Origin: a virus
Reading direction: 5' to 3' (one strand)
IMG/VR virus record: IMGVR_UViG_3300023174_000045
Span: 1 to 64,000 of that record
Length of the DNA: 64,000 nt
This document shows, piece by piece, positions 8,703-16,818 of the stretch; the first letter of the stretch is position 1, and each line of letters begins with the position of its first letter. Both the position numbers and the translations under genes were made by a program. The notes under the pieces were generated by a model that made no database searches, had not been told where the DNA came from, and saw nothing but the letters and a program-made list of their open reading frames with translations.

Positions 8703-10621
8703 AAAGTCTACGCACACTCTTAGAAGGCGGCAATGTATTCAAAGATGCCGAAGGCCAACCACTCACAGGTCGTATCAATCAAAGCGATGTGCCTGCCACT
8801 GTGGCCTGGATTGAACAACTCACAGGCTTGCAATTCCCACGTGAACGTTGGCTGGGTAGCACAGGCAAAGCACCCACATCAGGCGACATGGATCTTGCTG
8901 TGGACACCAGTGAGATGACCAAGGACCAATTGGCCGCAAAACTCATGTCATGGATTGCCAGTCACAAACTGCCTCCTGCAGAGTGGATCAAAAAGGGCGG
9001 CGAAGTACACCTGCGCACACCCATACAGGGACGTCCTGAACTGGGCTATGTGCAAACAGACTTCATGTTCTTCCCTAACTTAGATTGGGGCACATTCTTC
9101 TACTCAGGTGGCGAAGGTTCAGCATACAAAGGCATGAACCGCAATGTGTTGATGAGCAGTATTGCCAAACAACTGGGACTCAAAGTGGGGGCCAATGGCA
9201 TGTTCAGTCGTGCCACAAATCAGTTAGTGGATGGTGGCATGGATCCAGACTATGTGGCACAGGTGTTATTGGGTCGTGAACGCACAAGAAAAGATCTCAA
9301 AAACGTAGAAAGCATTTTTGCTGCCTTGGCCAAAGACAAAGACAAAGAAGCCAAGGTCAAGGACTTTCGTGACTACTTGAACAAAGAAGGCCTGCAACAA
9401 CCAGACGCTGTGAAAGAAGATACAGACACTTATTTCTTGGCACGACTGCGTGATAGAATTGTGAACCAAGGCATGCAACCGCTGGTAGAACGTGAAACGG
9501 CCAATCCGTATCAAATCTACGAAGCTGAAGAAGCTGGAGTGGGTGGCAAGGCCAAGGGCATTGAACACCTGGAAGATTATGTTTTTCGCAATGGCTTGCC
9601 AGGTGTTACCAAAGCCTTGCAAATTGTGGCAGCGGCAGCTGATGCTCCTGCCAAGACCACCACAGTAAAATGGGACGGCAAACCTGCTGTGATATTTGGA
9701 CGCAAGCCTGACACCGGTGAGTTTGTGCTCACAGACGGATCTGGATTTGAAGCCAAGGGCTATGACGGCTTGGCAACAAGTCCACGCATGATGGCTGACA
9801 TACAGCGTACACGTTCAGGCGCTAGAGACGAGCTAATTCAATTGTATGCTGATCTGTGGCCCAAGCTGGAAGCAGCCACCCCACAAAACTTTCGTGGCTA
9901 CGTCAAAGGCGACTTGCTGTACATGTCAACACCGCCACTGGAAGCTGGCAACTATGTGTTCAAACCCAACACAGTGCAGTACAGAATCCCGGCCAAGACT
10001 TCCTTGGGTCAACGTATAGGTGCCAGTGACACAGGTATTGCCATGCATTCCATGTACGCAGATGCAGGTGATTCACGCCAGCCACTGAGTGGTGTGCGCT
10101 TCAATGACGTACCTGGTTTGTTGTTGATTGAACCCATTGGCGGCAAGGAAATTGTACCTGATGCCAACTTGATCAAGCAAATCAAATCTGTGGCCAATAG
10201 CCCAGATGGTCGTGCCATGGCCACACTGTTCAACCCTGCAGAACTGCGAGCACAACAAATCACAGATCTAGCAAAACTGTGTGTGGACTACATCAACTAC
10301 AGAATCAAAACCAGTGGCAACTTTGACAACTTGTTGCCAGGGTTTGGCGACTGGTTGCAAACCAAAGTCACTCCCAAGAAATTTGGCAACATTGTAGAAT
10401 ACTTGAACAGTCCAGCCAGCAACACAGGTGCGCTGTCAGCGGCATTTACCCTGTTCTTGCTGTTGCACGATTTAAAGCTGGACATACTGCGCCAGTTGGA
10501 TTTGAAGGATCCAGGGCACGAAGGCTGGGTCATGGCCACTGATTCGGGCTATGCCAAAGCTGTGAATAGATTTGATTTTACAGCAAGAAATGCAGCCCAA
10601 AACAATCCGCAACAGGCGTAA
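8699..10621 (+). CDS. Nucleotidyltransferase-like protein with ligase-like KWDG motif
   Basis: A 640-residue protein with two parts. Near residues 50-68 LGSTGKAPTSGDMDLAVD matches the GS...DxD pattern of Pol-beta-type nucleotidyltransferases, and VQTDFMFF could supply the third acidic residue. Near residue 323 KWDGKPAVIFGR resembles motif I (KxDG) of ATP-dependent ligases, with GYVKGDLLY near 400 as a possible motif III. Such proteins occur in T4-like marine phages as a conserved unknown family. The N-terminus MKSLRTLLEGG has an LLE-G site like T4 prohead-protease sites, so it may be packaged in the head. The activity is inferred only. Confidence 0.55.
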   Translation: MKSLRTLLEGGNVFKDAEGQPLTGRINQSDVPATVAWIEQLTGLQFPRERWLGSTGKAPTSGDMDLAVDTSEMTKDQLAAKLMSWIASHKLPPAEWIKKGGEVHLRTPIQGRPELGYVQTDFMFFPNLDWGTFFYSGGEGSAYKGMNRNVLMSSIAKQLGLKVGANGMFSRATNQLVDGGMDPDYVAQVLLGRERTRKDLKNVESIFAALAKDKDKEAKVKDFRDYLNKEGLQQPDAVKEDTDTYFLARLRDRIVNQGMQPLVERETANPYQIYEAEEAGVGGKAKGIEHLEDYVFRNGLPGVTKALQIVAAAADAPAKTTTVKWDGKPAVIFGRKPDTGEFVLTDGSGFEAKGYDGLATSPRMMADIQRTRSGARDELIQLYADLWPKLEAATPQNFRGYVKGDLLYMSTPPLEAGNYVFKPNTVQYRIPAKTSLGQRIGASDTGIAMHSMYADAGDSRQPLSGVRFNDVPGLLLIEPIGGKEIVPDANLIKQIKSVANSPDGRAMATLFNPAELRAQQITDLAKLCVDYINYRIKTSGNFDNLLPGFGDWLQTKVTPKKFGNIVEYLNSPASNTGALSAAFTLFLLLHDLKLDILRQLDLKDPGHEGWVMATDSGYAKAVNRFDFTARNAAQNNPQQA

Positions 10622-10634
10622 TTTTTACCGATTG

Positions 10635-10642
10635 TATAAATA
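10635..10642 (+). promoter_or_regulatory. T4-type late promoter TATAAATA (perfect)
   Basis: TATAAATA is an exact match to the T4 late consensus, 43 bases before the ATG at 10686. The expected transcript begins with GGTC-CACCGA-GACC, a short 5' hairpin (10651-10664), then AAAGGA before the ATG. Confidence 0.8.
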
Positions 10643-10685
10643 AAAGCAGGTCCACCGAGACCACTTAACTTTAAAGGAAAAAATC

Positions 10686-11126
10686 ATGGCACAGTTTACA
10701 AAAGTAAATGGAACTACACAACCAGTATTTGCACTGGATGTTGCAAACGGTTCAATCGCAGGTACAGCTAACGTTGCGGCCCAAGGCCCAGTGATGCTGT
10801 CTGGTCCAAAACTGGACTTCTTCTTATTGACAGCCAACGGCGCTCTTACCAATGCTGGTAACGTCAACGGTTACTTGAACAATGTGATCCAGGCTGTTCA
10901 GTCTGGTGCAGGCATTACAGGTGGCGGTGCAGGCGGTACAGTTGCTTTCTATCAAGCAGGCGCAACAGCCGGCACAATCAACTTGGCTATCTATCCAAGT
11001 GGTGCTTACACCACAGCTACTTTGGTTGCTGCTGCTCAAACAGCCAATGCCACAGGTGGTTTGAACATTGGTATCCCAACTGGTAACGTCAGCAATGCTG
11101 CCACATTCACCAGCTTGGTCAGCTAA
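10686..11126 (+). CDS. Highly expressed small virion protein, 146 aa
   Basis: A 146-residue Ala/Gly/Thr/Asn-rich protein with no charged catalytic clusters. It looks like a beta-rich head-decoration or tail-associated protein. It is a single-gene transcription unit with a perfect late promoter, a 5' hairpin leader, a strong Shine-Dalgarno (AAAGGA) and a strong terminator, the usual layout for an abundant structural protein. I do not recognise a named family. Confidence 0.7.
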   Translation: MAQFTKVNGTTQPVFALDVANGSIAGTANVAAQGPVMLSGPKLDFFLLTANGALTNAGNVNGYLNNVIQAVQSGAGITGGGAGGTVAFYQAGATAGTINLAIYPSGAYTTATLVAAAQTANATGGLNIGIPTGNVSNAATFTSLVS

Positions 11127-11147
11127 TAACTAGATAGTTGAACTCAA

Positions 11148-11179
11148 CCCTGGACGTAAAAAATCCAGGGTTTCTTTTT
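11148..11179 (+). terminator. Rho-independent terminator
   Basis: Stem CCCTGGA / TCCAGGG with a 9-base loop, followed by TTTCTTTTT. It ends the 10686-11126 unit. Confidence 0.85.
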
Positions 11180-11182
11180 GGC

Positions 11183-11190
11183 ATTAAATA
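11183..11190 (+). promoter_or_regulatory. Late-promoter-like box ATTAAATA
   Basis: ATTAAATA directly follows the terminator and precedes the probable start at 11199. It overlaps an ATG at 11190, which makes 11199 the more likely start. Confidence 0.4.
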
Positions 11191-11198
11191 TGCACATA

Positions 11199-11642
11199 AT
11201 GAAAGTCATGTGCCGCACCCTTTTTGATTGTACCCATACTGGTGTCACAGGACATTTTCGTCCCCAACAACTACCTTACACCACCAAGTCGGGTGTGAGA
11301 CTTGAAACTCCTGAACACTGGAATCTAGCTAGAAACCAACAACGCAACTGGGAGAGCATATTGCAAATCATCAGTTTGCGAACACAACCCATGAATGTGG
11401 TATTGCCCAAAAAACAACCAGACGGCTGGCACTTTGAATTTGAAGTAGAAGCCGAAGGCGTACTCAGCAGTAACATTGACAGTGACGACCTAGCAGGACT
11501 TGTGGCCGACTGCGAAGGTGTGCCCATGGTCACGGGCCTGGGCGAACTCACCCTTGATACTGCCACACTGCATGCTCAAGGCACAGATCAAAACATTTGG
11601 TTTACTGCCATAAATAAGCCATTGGAGCCCCACAATGGTTGA
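11199..11642 (+). CDS. Hypothetical phage protein, about 147 aa
   Basis: A soluble protein of mixed alpha/beta character starting MKVMCRTLFDCTHTGVTG. The frame extends upstream to a TTG at 11178 and an ATG at 11190, but both lie inside the terminator or promoter signals, so 11199 is preferred. No Shine-Dalgarno is obvious. I do not recognise a family. It overlaps the next gene by 8 bases and starts a run of coupled genes to 13617. Confidence 0.65.
   Translation: MKVMCRTLFDCTHTGVTGHFRPQQLPYTTKSGVRLETPEHWNLARNQQRNWESILQIISLRTQPMNVVLPKKQPDGWHFEFEVEAEGVLSSNIDSDDLAGLVADCEGVPMVTGLGELTLDTATLHAQGTDQNIWFTAINKPLEPHNG
11609..11616 (+). promoter_or_regulatory. Late-promoter box CATAAATA
   Basis: CATAAATA, 18 bases before the ATG at 11635, inside the end of the upstream gene. 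Confidence 0.5.
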
Positions 11643-11901
11643 TACCACTGACATCGAAAAGAAAAGCCTTGAAGCTCACGTTGAACTGTGTGCAGAACGT
11701 TACCGCATGCTGGAACTCAAAGTAGAAACAGTAGAAAAAGAAATTTCAGAAGTCAAAAGCATGGTCTCAGACGTACATGGTATTGTGCGCAACATGGGCG
11801 AAAAACGCAACGACCAACTGATTGCCTGGGGTATAGGCATCATAGGTACATTGCTGGCCGTGGTTGGTTGGCTCACAGCCCACTACATCAAGACATTATG
11901 A
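11635..11901 (+). CDS. Coiled-coil membrane protein, XhlA/holin-like
   Basis: An 88-residue protein. A charged coiled coil (about residues 8-60) is followed by one C-terminal membrane helix (LIAWGIGIIGTLLAVVGWLTA, about 64-83) and a short tail. This is the layout of XhlA-type hemolysin/holin-associated proteins and some holins. It overlaps the next gene by 4 bases (ATGA). A lysis role is inferred from architecture only; no endolysin lies nearby. Confidence 0.55.
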   Translation: MVDTTDIEKKSLEAHVELCAERYRMLELKVETVEKEISEVKSMVSDVHGIVRNMGEKRNDQLIAWGIGIIGTLLAVVGWLTAHYIKTL

Positions 11902-12353
11902 CCCGTGATCAAAAATTAGAACGATTTGCCGAGCGTGAACTCAAACGTGTGTACACCGAACTCATCATCGATGACGAGCAAGGTGGGTACGTTGCGTTTG
12001 GACGTTATCATGTAAAACCACAGCCTGCAGGATTTGCTGTGTATTATCACAGTGACGATCTTGTGAGCACATTCAGCAGTAAAAAAACTGCAATGAGCTG
12101 GTGTGTAGCAGATCATTTGCAACAGCATAAATTAGCACAAAACATTCGCATATTAGATAACAAAAAACAAACACTCACTGCTGACATCCATTGCCGTCGT
12201 GGACAAGCAGATCGTAGCACAAAACCTGAATTCCGAGAAATGGTGCGTACAAAACTTGCACCCAAAATTGAGAACCTTACACTGCTGAATCAAGAACTTG
12301 AAAAATGTTTAAATTCGGCTAAATATCTACAACTAAGAGGATTTGCCAAATGA
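11898..12353 (+). CDS. Hypothetical phage protein, 151 aa
   Basis: A soluble charged protein starting MTRDQKLERFAERELKRVYTEL. The ATGA overlap with the stop of the preceding gene fixes the start. The N-terminal half has alternating strands (GYVAFGRYHV, GFAVYYHSDDLVSTF) and the C-terminal half is helical. I recognise no family. It is coupled to the next gene by a 4-base overlap. Confidence 0.7.
   Translation: MTRDQKLERFAERELKRVYTELIIDDEQGGYVAFGRYHVKPQPAGFAVYYHSDDLVSTFSSKKTAMSWCVADHLQQHKLAQNIRILDNKKQTLTADIHCRRGQADRSTKPEFREMVRTKLAPKIENLTLLNQELEKCLNSAKYLQLRGFAK
12318..12325 (+). promoter_or_regulatory. Late-promoter-like box GCTAAATA
   Basis: GCTAAATA, 24 bases before the ATG at 12350; the sequence AAGAGGA provides the Shine-Dalgarno. 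Confidence 0.4.
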
Positions 12354-13264
12354 AATTAACCGAACTGGCCACACCAAAAAAGAGCCGCCAAGTAACCCAA
12401 GTATTTGAAAGTTACTTTGGTACTAAGATGCCTGTGAACAAGCTCACAGTGCGCGAAGCACAGGCCATGCTGAAACGTGTGCGTGGTGTGATTGCTGAAC
12501 ATCAGCGTAGCCCCAGCCGTCATACCAGTGAGCGCAATCCTGCGTATCTCAAATTGGTCATGATGGAACAAGCACTTGCTCACCGCGTGAGTGAAGACAT
12601 GGTTCCATCTACCACTCCCGCCCCTGGCGCTCAACAAAACACTGCTGCCAATGCAGCCTCAGTGATTGCAACAACAAAAGATCCTGAACTCAAAGCAGCA
12701 TTACAAAAATCTGCCAAAGGTCAGTCATTGAATCCTGATGAACAAAAACTTGTTGCTGGTGCTGCCTTGATGAAGACTGAAGCACGTTTGCGCAATGCAT
12801 ACCGTGTGTTGAGAGAATCAGAAGTACAACAAGCTCAAGTTGTTTTGGCTGCGCAAGACATGGTAGACAAAATGCAATCAATGTTGGAAGACACCACAGA
12901 GATGCAATTCAAAGAACTGCCTGCATTAGTAGATTCAATTCGCAATCAAATTGGTATTGAACAAGCCACACAATTCAACAGTGATGTCACTGCGGCATTG
13001 CAAGGTCTTGTGCAAAATTTGCAAGGTTCCAAACAACAACTGGAAACAGCACTGGGTGTTGTAACAGGCCAACCTGCACCACTTGACGCCAGCATGGCGG
13101 CCAGTGGCATGCCAGGTGCTGCCCCTGCTCCAGTACCTGGTGCTGAAGCTGGTGCTGAAATGGGCGCCGAAGTTGGTGCTGACGTTGGCGCAGACATTGG
13201 TGCTGAAATAGGTGCCGAAGAACCTGCACCAGCAGGAGCCGCGTTGGGCCGAGCACGTAGATAA
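12350..13264 (+). CDS. Hypothetical, possible prohead-core or internal protein
   Basis: A 304-residue, mostly helical protein with a Pro/Ala/Gly-rich C-terminus. A short repeat (GAEAGAEMGAEVGADVGADIGAEIG, given here only as a pattern of GA(E/D) units) spans about residues 265-290. The N-terminus MKLTELATPKK resembles internal-head-protein leaders in this genome. The helical, low-complexity make-up fits a scaffold or core protein, but no homology is claimed. It follows the previous gene with a 4-base overlap and shares one base with the next. Confidence 0.6.
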   Translation: MKLTELATPKKSRQVTQVFESYFGTKMPVNKLTVREAQAMLKRVRGVIAEHQRSPSRHTSERNPAYLKLVMMEQALAHRVSEDMVPSTTPAPGAQQNTAANAASVIATTKDPELKAALQKSAKGQSLNPDEQKLVAGAALMKTEARLRNAYRVLRESEVQQAQVVLAAQDMVDKMQSMLEDTTEMQFKELPALVDSIRNQIGIEQATQFNSDVTAALQGLVQNLQGSKQQLETALGVVTGQPAPLDASMAASGMPGAAPAPVPGAEAGAEMGAEVGADVGADIGAEIGAEEPAPAGAALGRARR

Positions 13265-13617
13265 TGAGAATCGACGAAGTCGAAAACTCAAATTCACTAG
13301 ATCCAAATAAGTTAATGGGTCTGGTGAATTTTCTTTCTGGCAGAGCCGATGACGAAAACGCACAAAAACAAATCAGCACCGACGCATTCATATCAACTGC
13401 TCAAAGTCTAGGATTCCCGGTCAACCAACGAAACGTAGTGAGTGTGGTAAGCCAGTCTCCACTGGATTCAGTATTAGAGCCAATTGACCCAAACAACCCT
13501 GGTGTGATCATGTACAAAGGCGCCAACACTGGTGCGACCCAAATGCCTGTAAACAAGGCGCAAGACATTGTGGCCGCCTCGGCCAAACAAGCTGCCGGCA
13601 AAGACCGCGGCGTATAA
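13264..13617 (+). CDS. Hypothetical phage protein, 117 aa
   Basis: A soluble 117-residue protein beginning MRIDEVENSNSLDPNKLMGL. It starts on the last base of the preceding stop (TAATG), so it is translationally coupled to it. No membrane segment or catalytic motif is visible. It closes the structural-type operon; a new promoter for iscU follows. Confidence 0.65.
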   Translation: MRIDEVENSNSLDPNKLMGLVNFLSGRADDENAQKQISTDAFISTAQSLGFPVNQRNVVSVVSQSPLDSVLEPIDPNNPGVIMYKGANTGATQMPVNKAQDIVAASAKQAAGKDRGV

Positions 13618-13626
13618 CCATTCTCA

Positions 13627-13655
13627 TTGACATCTATCAGTAAATACGCTATAAT
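13627..13655 (+). promoter_or_regulatory. Consensus sigma70 promoter (TTGACA-17-TATAAT), with late-type box inside
   Basis: A perfect TTGACA and TATAAT with 17 bases between. An AGTAAATA late-like box lies in the spacer (13639-13646). It drives iscU, 17 bases downstream of the -10, and probably the radical SAM and iscA genes. Confidence 0.8.
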
Positions 13656-13672
13656 CAGCGAAGGAATATCAC

Positions 13673-14044
13673 ATGGCCTATTCAGAAAAAGTAATTGATC
13701 ACTATGAAAATCCACGCAACGTGGGCAAATTTGAAATCGATGACACCATTGGTACAGGCATGGTAGGAGCACCAGCCTGTGGTGATGTGATGAAATTGCA
13801 AATCAAAGTCGAAAACGGAGTTATAACCGATGCCAGGTTCAAAACATACGGATGCGGAAGTGCCATTGCCTCATCCTCTCTTGTTACCGAGTGGGTTAAA
13901 GGACGAACGCTTGACGAGGCCGCAGCTCTTAAAAATTCAGAGATTGCTCAAGAACTCGCATTGCCACCAGTCAAGATTCATTGTTCTATTCTTGCTGAAG
14001 ATGCTATAAAAGCCGCAGTGGAAGATTATCGAAAGAAACACTAA
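13673..14044 (+). CDS. iscU: Iron-sulfur cluster scaffold protein IscU
   Basis: Scaffold on which IscS-derived sulfur and iron are assembled into 2Fe-2S and 4Fe-4S clusters. At 123 residues it is full length. All three cluster cysteines are present: C36 (APACGD, with Asp38), C61 (YGCGSAIASSS) and C104. The LPPVKIHCS segment recognised by the HscA chaperone is intact. It looks close to bacterial IscU, so recent host acquisition is likely. No iscS or hscAB is in the window; it would rely on the host. AAGGA precedes the ATG. It sits in an operon with a radical SAM gene and iscA. Confidence 0.96.
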   Translation: MAYSEKVIDHYENPRNVGKFEIDDTIGTGMVGAPACGDVMKLQIKVENGVITDARFKTYGCGSAIASSSLVTEWVKGRTLDEAAALKNSEIAQELALPPVKIHCSILAEDAIKAAVEDYRKKH

Positions 14045-14047
14045 TTC

Positions 14048-15745
14048 ATGGTGGATCACCGATTTCGCATATTGATCTATCATGCTGGCGGTGCAAACTC
14101 TTGGTTATATCCGGCAGTATTGCATTTAAAAACATATATTGATGTAACTTATCCTGAGCTGGCCGATCAACTTGAATGGTTAATTCCTATTCAACAAACA
14201 ATGACCAACTCAGAATTGTTGGACTATATCCATCAACATGAACCAGATGCGCTTTGCACCAGTCATTACATATGGAATCATGAATATCTAATCAATCAAC
14301 TTAGTCAAATTAGATCACAGTTGCCTGAACACATCAAAGTCATTGCTGGTGGCCCTAGCATCGACGTCAATCTTGACCCAGACTTCTTCAGCAAACATTC
14401 TTATATTGATTACGCTGTATACGGCGCAGGTGAACATGCATTTGCAGACATTATCAAAAGTTTAGTTAATAAAACACCATTGGTTGCATTTAATACATCC
14501 AATTGTGGTTGGATCAATCACAAAACTGGCTTTCCTATTGTGGCAGAGTACAAATTTGTAAAAATGATCAGCACCAGTCCCTTTACTCACAATCGAGAAT
14601 TATTTGCCGAAATGACTCGTACTTTGCTGGAACGCAATGGATCATTGCACTTGCCTTATACGTTGACCAGGGGGTGTCCGTACTCGTGTACCTTTTGTGA
14701 TTGGAACAGTGGGTTAGGAAACAAACTGTCAAGACGAAAAAATACCTATCAAGAAGAAATTGATTTGTTTCACGAATTAGGTATCAAACAAATTTATTTG
14801 TCTGACGCCAATGTTGGACAGTATGATGAAGATGTTGCTATGATAGAATATTTTGCACAAAAAAATCTGCAACACAATGCTGGATTCAAAATCAGCGGCA
14901 ACTATAGCAAACTGCGCAAAGATGTGAATTTAAAAATCTTCAACATCATGGCCGAAAGTGGATTGGTGAAAAAAACATTGAATTTTTCCATACAAGATAC
15001 CAACGAACAGATATTAAAAAATATCGATCGGCCAGATGTTGGATGGGAGACTCACGCTGCCATGGCCAACGAGCTTGTGACCAAGCATCCGCAATTGACT
15101 GTAAAAGCACAATTGATTTATGGCTTGCCTGGACAAACGCCGTCGACCTGGCGGCACACACTGCGCCAGGTCACTGAGGAAAACATACTGCCTATTGTGT
15201 TTTTAAATGAACCATTGCCGGCCAGCCCTGCCATGTACGATCCCGAATACCAACGTCAATTTCAATTTGAGTACGTAAAGTCCACACGTATTACGTATGA
15301 TACTGATTTTTATATTAGTGAAATTCCAAAAAAATGTATATCTTTTGATCAACGACAATTGGTAGAAATGACAGTGTTATCTGGAGTCTACTATGCCTTG
15401 AGTACAATAAAGTTTTTAATGATTCGACAGGCAGAGTTACATATAAACATCGAACCAATAGTTGATAATTTTTTAATCAGTTCTCAATATCACGATTCTT
15501 GTGAAAATCTTTACACCAACTGGTCTACTAAACAAAAATTCTATTTTACAAGAAATTTTTCGGGTAATCCTGTTATGTTATCTTGTGATCCTATGTCATA
15601 TGGTAGTGCGTTAGTTGTTGACAATAATTTCATTGCGTACATTGCAAAATTGCTGCCACACGATGTATCAAAAAAACTCATGCAATTAACACTGCAAGAT
15701 AATCTTAAAGATATTGTGGCCAACTTGTCCAGCGAAATTGATTAG
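14048..15745 (+). CDS. B12-binding-domain radical SAM enzyme (second of three)
   Basis: A 565-residue class-B-type radical SAM protein. The N-terminal 150 residues have a cobalamin-binding-like Rossmann domain, with IAGGPSID and YGAGEHAF typical of the B12 group. RGCPYSCTFC near residue 210 supplies the three 4Fe-4S ligands (CX3CX2C). A TIM-barrel core follows, and QLIYGLPGQT is a usual late motif. The substrate is unknown. It begins three bases after iscU and is followed by iscA 11 bases later, so the Fe-S assembly genes and their likely client form one operon. The DNA is AT-rich. Confidence 0.85.
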   Translation: MVDHRFRILIYHAGGANSWLYPAVLHLKTYIDVTYPELADQLEWLIPIQQTMTNSELLDYIHQHEPDALCTSHYIWNHEYLINQLSQIRSQLPEHIKVIAGGPSIDVNLDPDFFSKHSYIDYAVYGAGEHAFADIIKSLVNKTPLVAFNTSNCGWINHKTGFPIVAEYKFVKMISTSPFTHNRELFAEMTRTLLERNGSLHLPYTLTRGCPYSCTFCDWNSGLGNKLSRRKNTYQEEIDLFHELGIKQIYLSDANVGQYDEDVAMIEYFAQKNLQHNAGFKISGNYSKLRKDVNLKIFNIMAESGLVKKTLNFSIQDTNEQILKNIDRPDVGWETHAAMANELVTKHPQLTVKAQLIYGLPGQTPSTWRHTLRQVTEENILPIVFLNEPLPASPAMYDPEYQRQFQFEYVKSTRITYDTDFYISEIPKKCISFDQRQLVEMTVLSGVYYALSTIKFLMIRQAELHINIEPIVDNFLISSQYHDSCENLYTNWSTKQKFYFTRNFSGNPVMLSCDPMSYGSALVVDNNFIAYIAKLLPHDVSKKLMQLTLQDNLKDIVANLSSEID

Positions 15746-15751
15746 TAAATA
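15744..15751 (+). promoter_or_regulatory. Late-promoter-like box AGTAAATA
   Basis: AGTAAATA, five bases before the iscA ATG; the same variant occurs before iscU and before the gene at 60025. Confidence 0.35.
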
Positions 15752-15756
15752 TTAAC

Positions 15757-16080
15757 ATGATAACCATAACTGATCAGGCTCGAACCAAAATTCAAAAACT
15801 AGTCACTACCAAAGGCTATGCTGGCATACGACTTGGCGTAAAAACCACAGGTTGCTCAGGGCTTGCTTATGTGTTAGAATATGTTAAAAAGTATGAGCCC
15901 GATGACAGCACTATAAATTATGCCCAAAATGAATTTTGTGTGTTAGTAGACAAAAAACATGATGTGTATTTGAAAGGCACACAAGTAGACTATGTGCGCC
16001 AAGGCCTCAACGAAGGCTTTGAATTCACCAACCCCAATGAACGTGACCGCTGTGGATGCGGAGAAAGTTTTAGAGTTTAA
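15757..16080 (+). CDS. iscA: Iron-sulfur cluster carrier IscA
   Basis: A-type carrier that passes Fe-S clusters to apo-enzymes. It is 107 residues, the normal length. The three invariant cysteines are C33 (TGCSGL), C99 and C101 (CGCGESF). It is the last gene of the iscU, radical SAM, iscA unit and probably matures the phage's radical SAM proteins or host Fe-S enzymes under infection. Confidence 0.95.
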   Translation: MITITDQARTKIQKLVTTKGYAGIRLGVKTTGCSGLAYVLEYVKKYEPDDSTINYAQNEFCVLVDKKHDVYLKGTQVDYVRQGLNEGFEFTNPNERDRCGCGESFRV

Positions 16081-16082
16081 CA

Positions 16083-16799
16083 TTGTATAATCCAAAATTC
16101 AACTATCAACCCATTCCCCGGGAAAACGTCAATGGCCGCAGACTGTATGCCACTCCAGATGGCAACCGGTTGCCATCAGTTACTACAATCTTAGAAGCTA
16201 CCAAAAGCGAGGAAAGCAAAAAGGCCTTGCAGAACTGGCGCAACAGCATTGGTGCTGAAAAAGCACAGGCCATCACAACAGAAGCAGCCAACCGTGGCAC
16301 ACGTATGCACACGTATCTTGAACAGTATGTTCGAGAAGGCGCTATTAAAGAACGTGGTACAAATCCGTTCTCATGGGCCAGTCATGCCATGGCACACAAG
16401 GTTGTGGAGCATGGCTTAAAGAACGTGTCAGAATTCTGGGGTATCGAAGTTCCGTTGTATTTCCCCAAGGTATACGCAGGCACCACAGATGGTGCAGGCA
16501 TACATTTGAATGATCAAGCCATCTTGGACTACAAGCAAACCAACAAGCCCAAAAAACGTGAGTGGATTGATGACTACTTTGTGCAGTTGTGCGCCTATGC
16601 AGAAGCACACAACGAACTGCATGGTACAAAGATCAAAAAAGGCGTAGTTTTGATGTGTGTCAAGCCCACACTAGATGCGCAAATGAACATGGTCACGCAG
16701 CCAGAATATCAGGAATTTGTGCTAGAAGGTCGGGAGTTTGAAAAGTATCGCAACTTGTGGTGGAAAAAGGTCGAACAGTATTACTTGCTAAATATGTGA
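16083..16799 (+). CDS. PD-(D/E)XK family exonuclease
   Basis: A 238-residue nuclease of the Cas4/RecB-like type found in many marine myoviruses. The core DGAGIHLNDQAILDYKQTN carries the catalytic Asp and the D-x-K of the PD-(D/E)XK fold, and QLCAYAEAHN matches the QxxxY motif of RecB-type nucleases. It is likely used in recombination or host-DNA processing. The only start near the N-terminus is TTG at 16083, three bases after the iscA stop; the Shine-Dalgarno is weak. An internal start is less likely because VNGRRLYATPDG is a conserved-looking beginning. Confidence 0.78.
   Translation: MYNPKFNYQPIPRENVNGRRLYATPDGNRLPSVTTILEATKSEESKKALQNWRNSIGAEKAQAITTEAANRGTRMHTYLEQYVREGAIKERGTNPFSWASHAMAHKVVEHGLKNVSEFWGIEVPLYFPKVYAGTTDGAGIHLNDQAILDYKQTNKPKKREWIDDYFVQLCAYAEAHNELHGTKIKKGVVLMCVKPTLDAQMNMVTQPEYQEFVLEGREFEKYRNLWWKKVEQYYLLNM
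16787..16794 (+). promoter_or_regulatory. Late-promoter-like box GCTAAATA
   Basis: GCTAAATA, 24 bases before the GTG of the tail spike gene. Confidence 0.4.
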
Positions 16800-16818
16800 T
16801 ACCCTAAGGAATCACACT

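Noticed and set aside
13140-13240. Tandem DNA repeat as a regulatory array
   Set aside because: It encodes GA(E/D) repeats inside a continuous gene and has no spacing regularity beyond codons.
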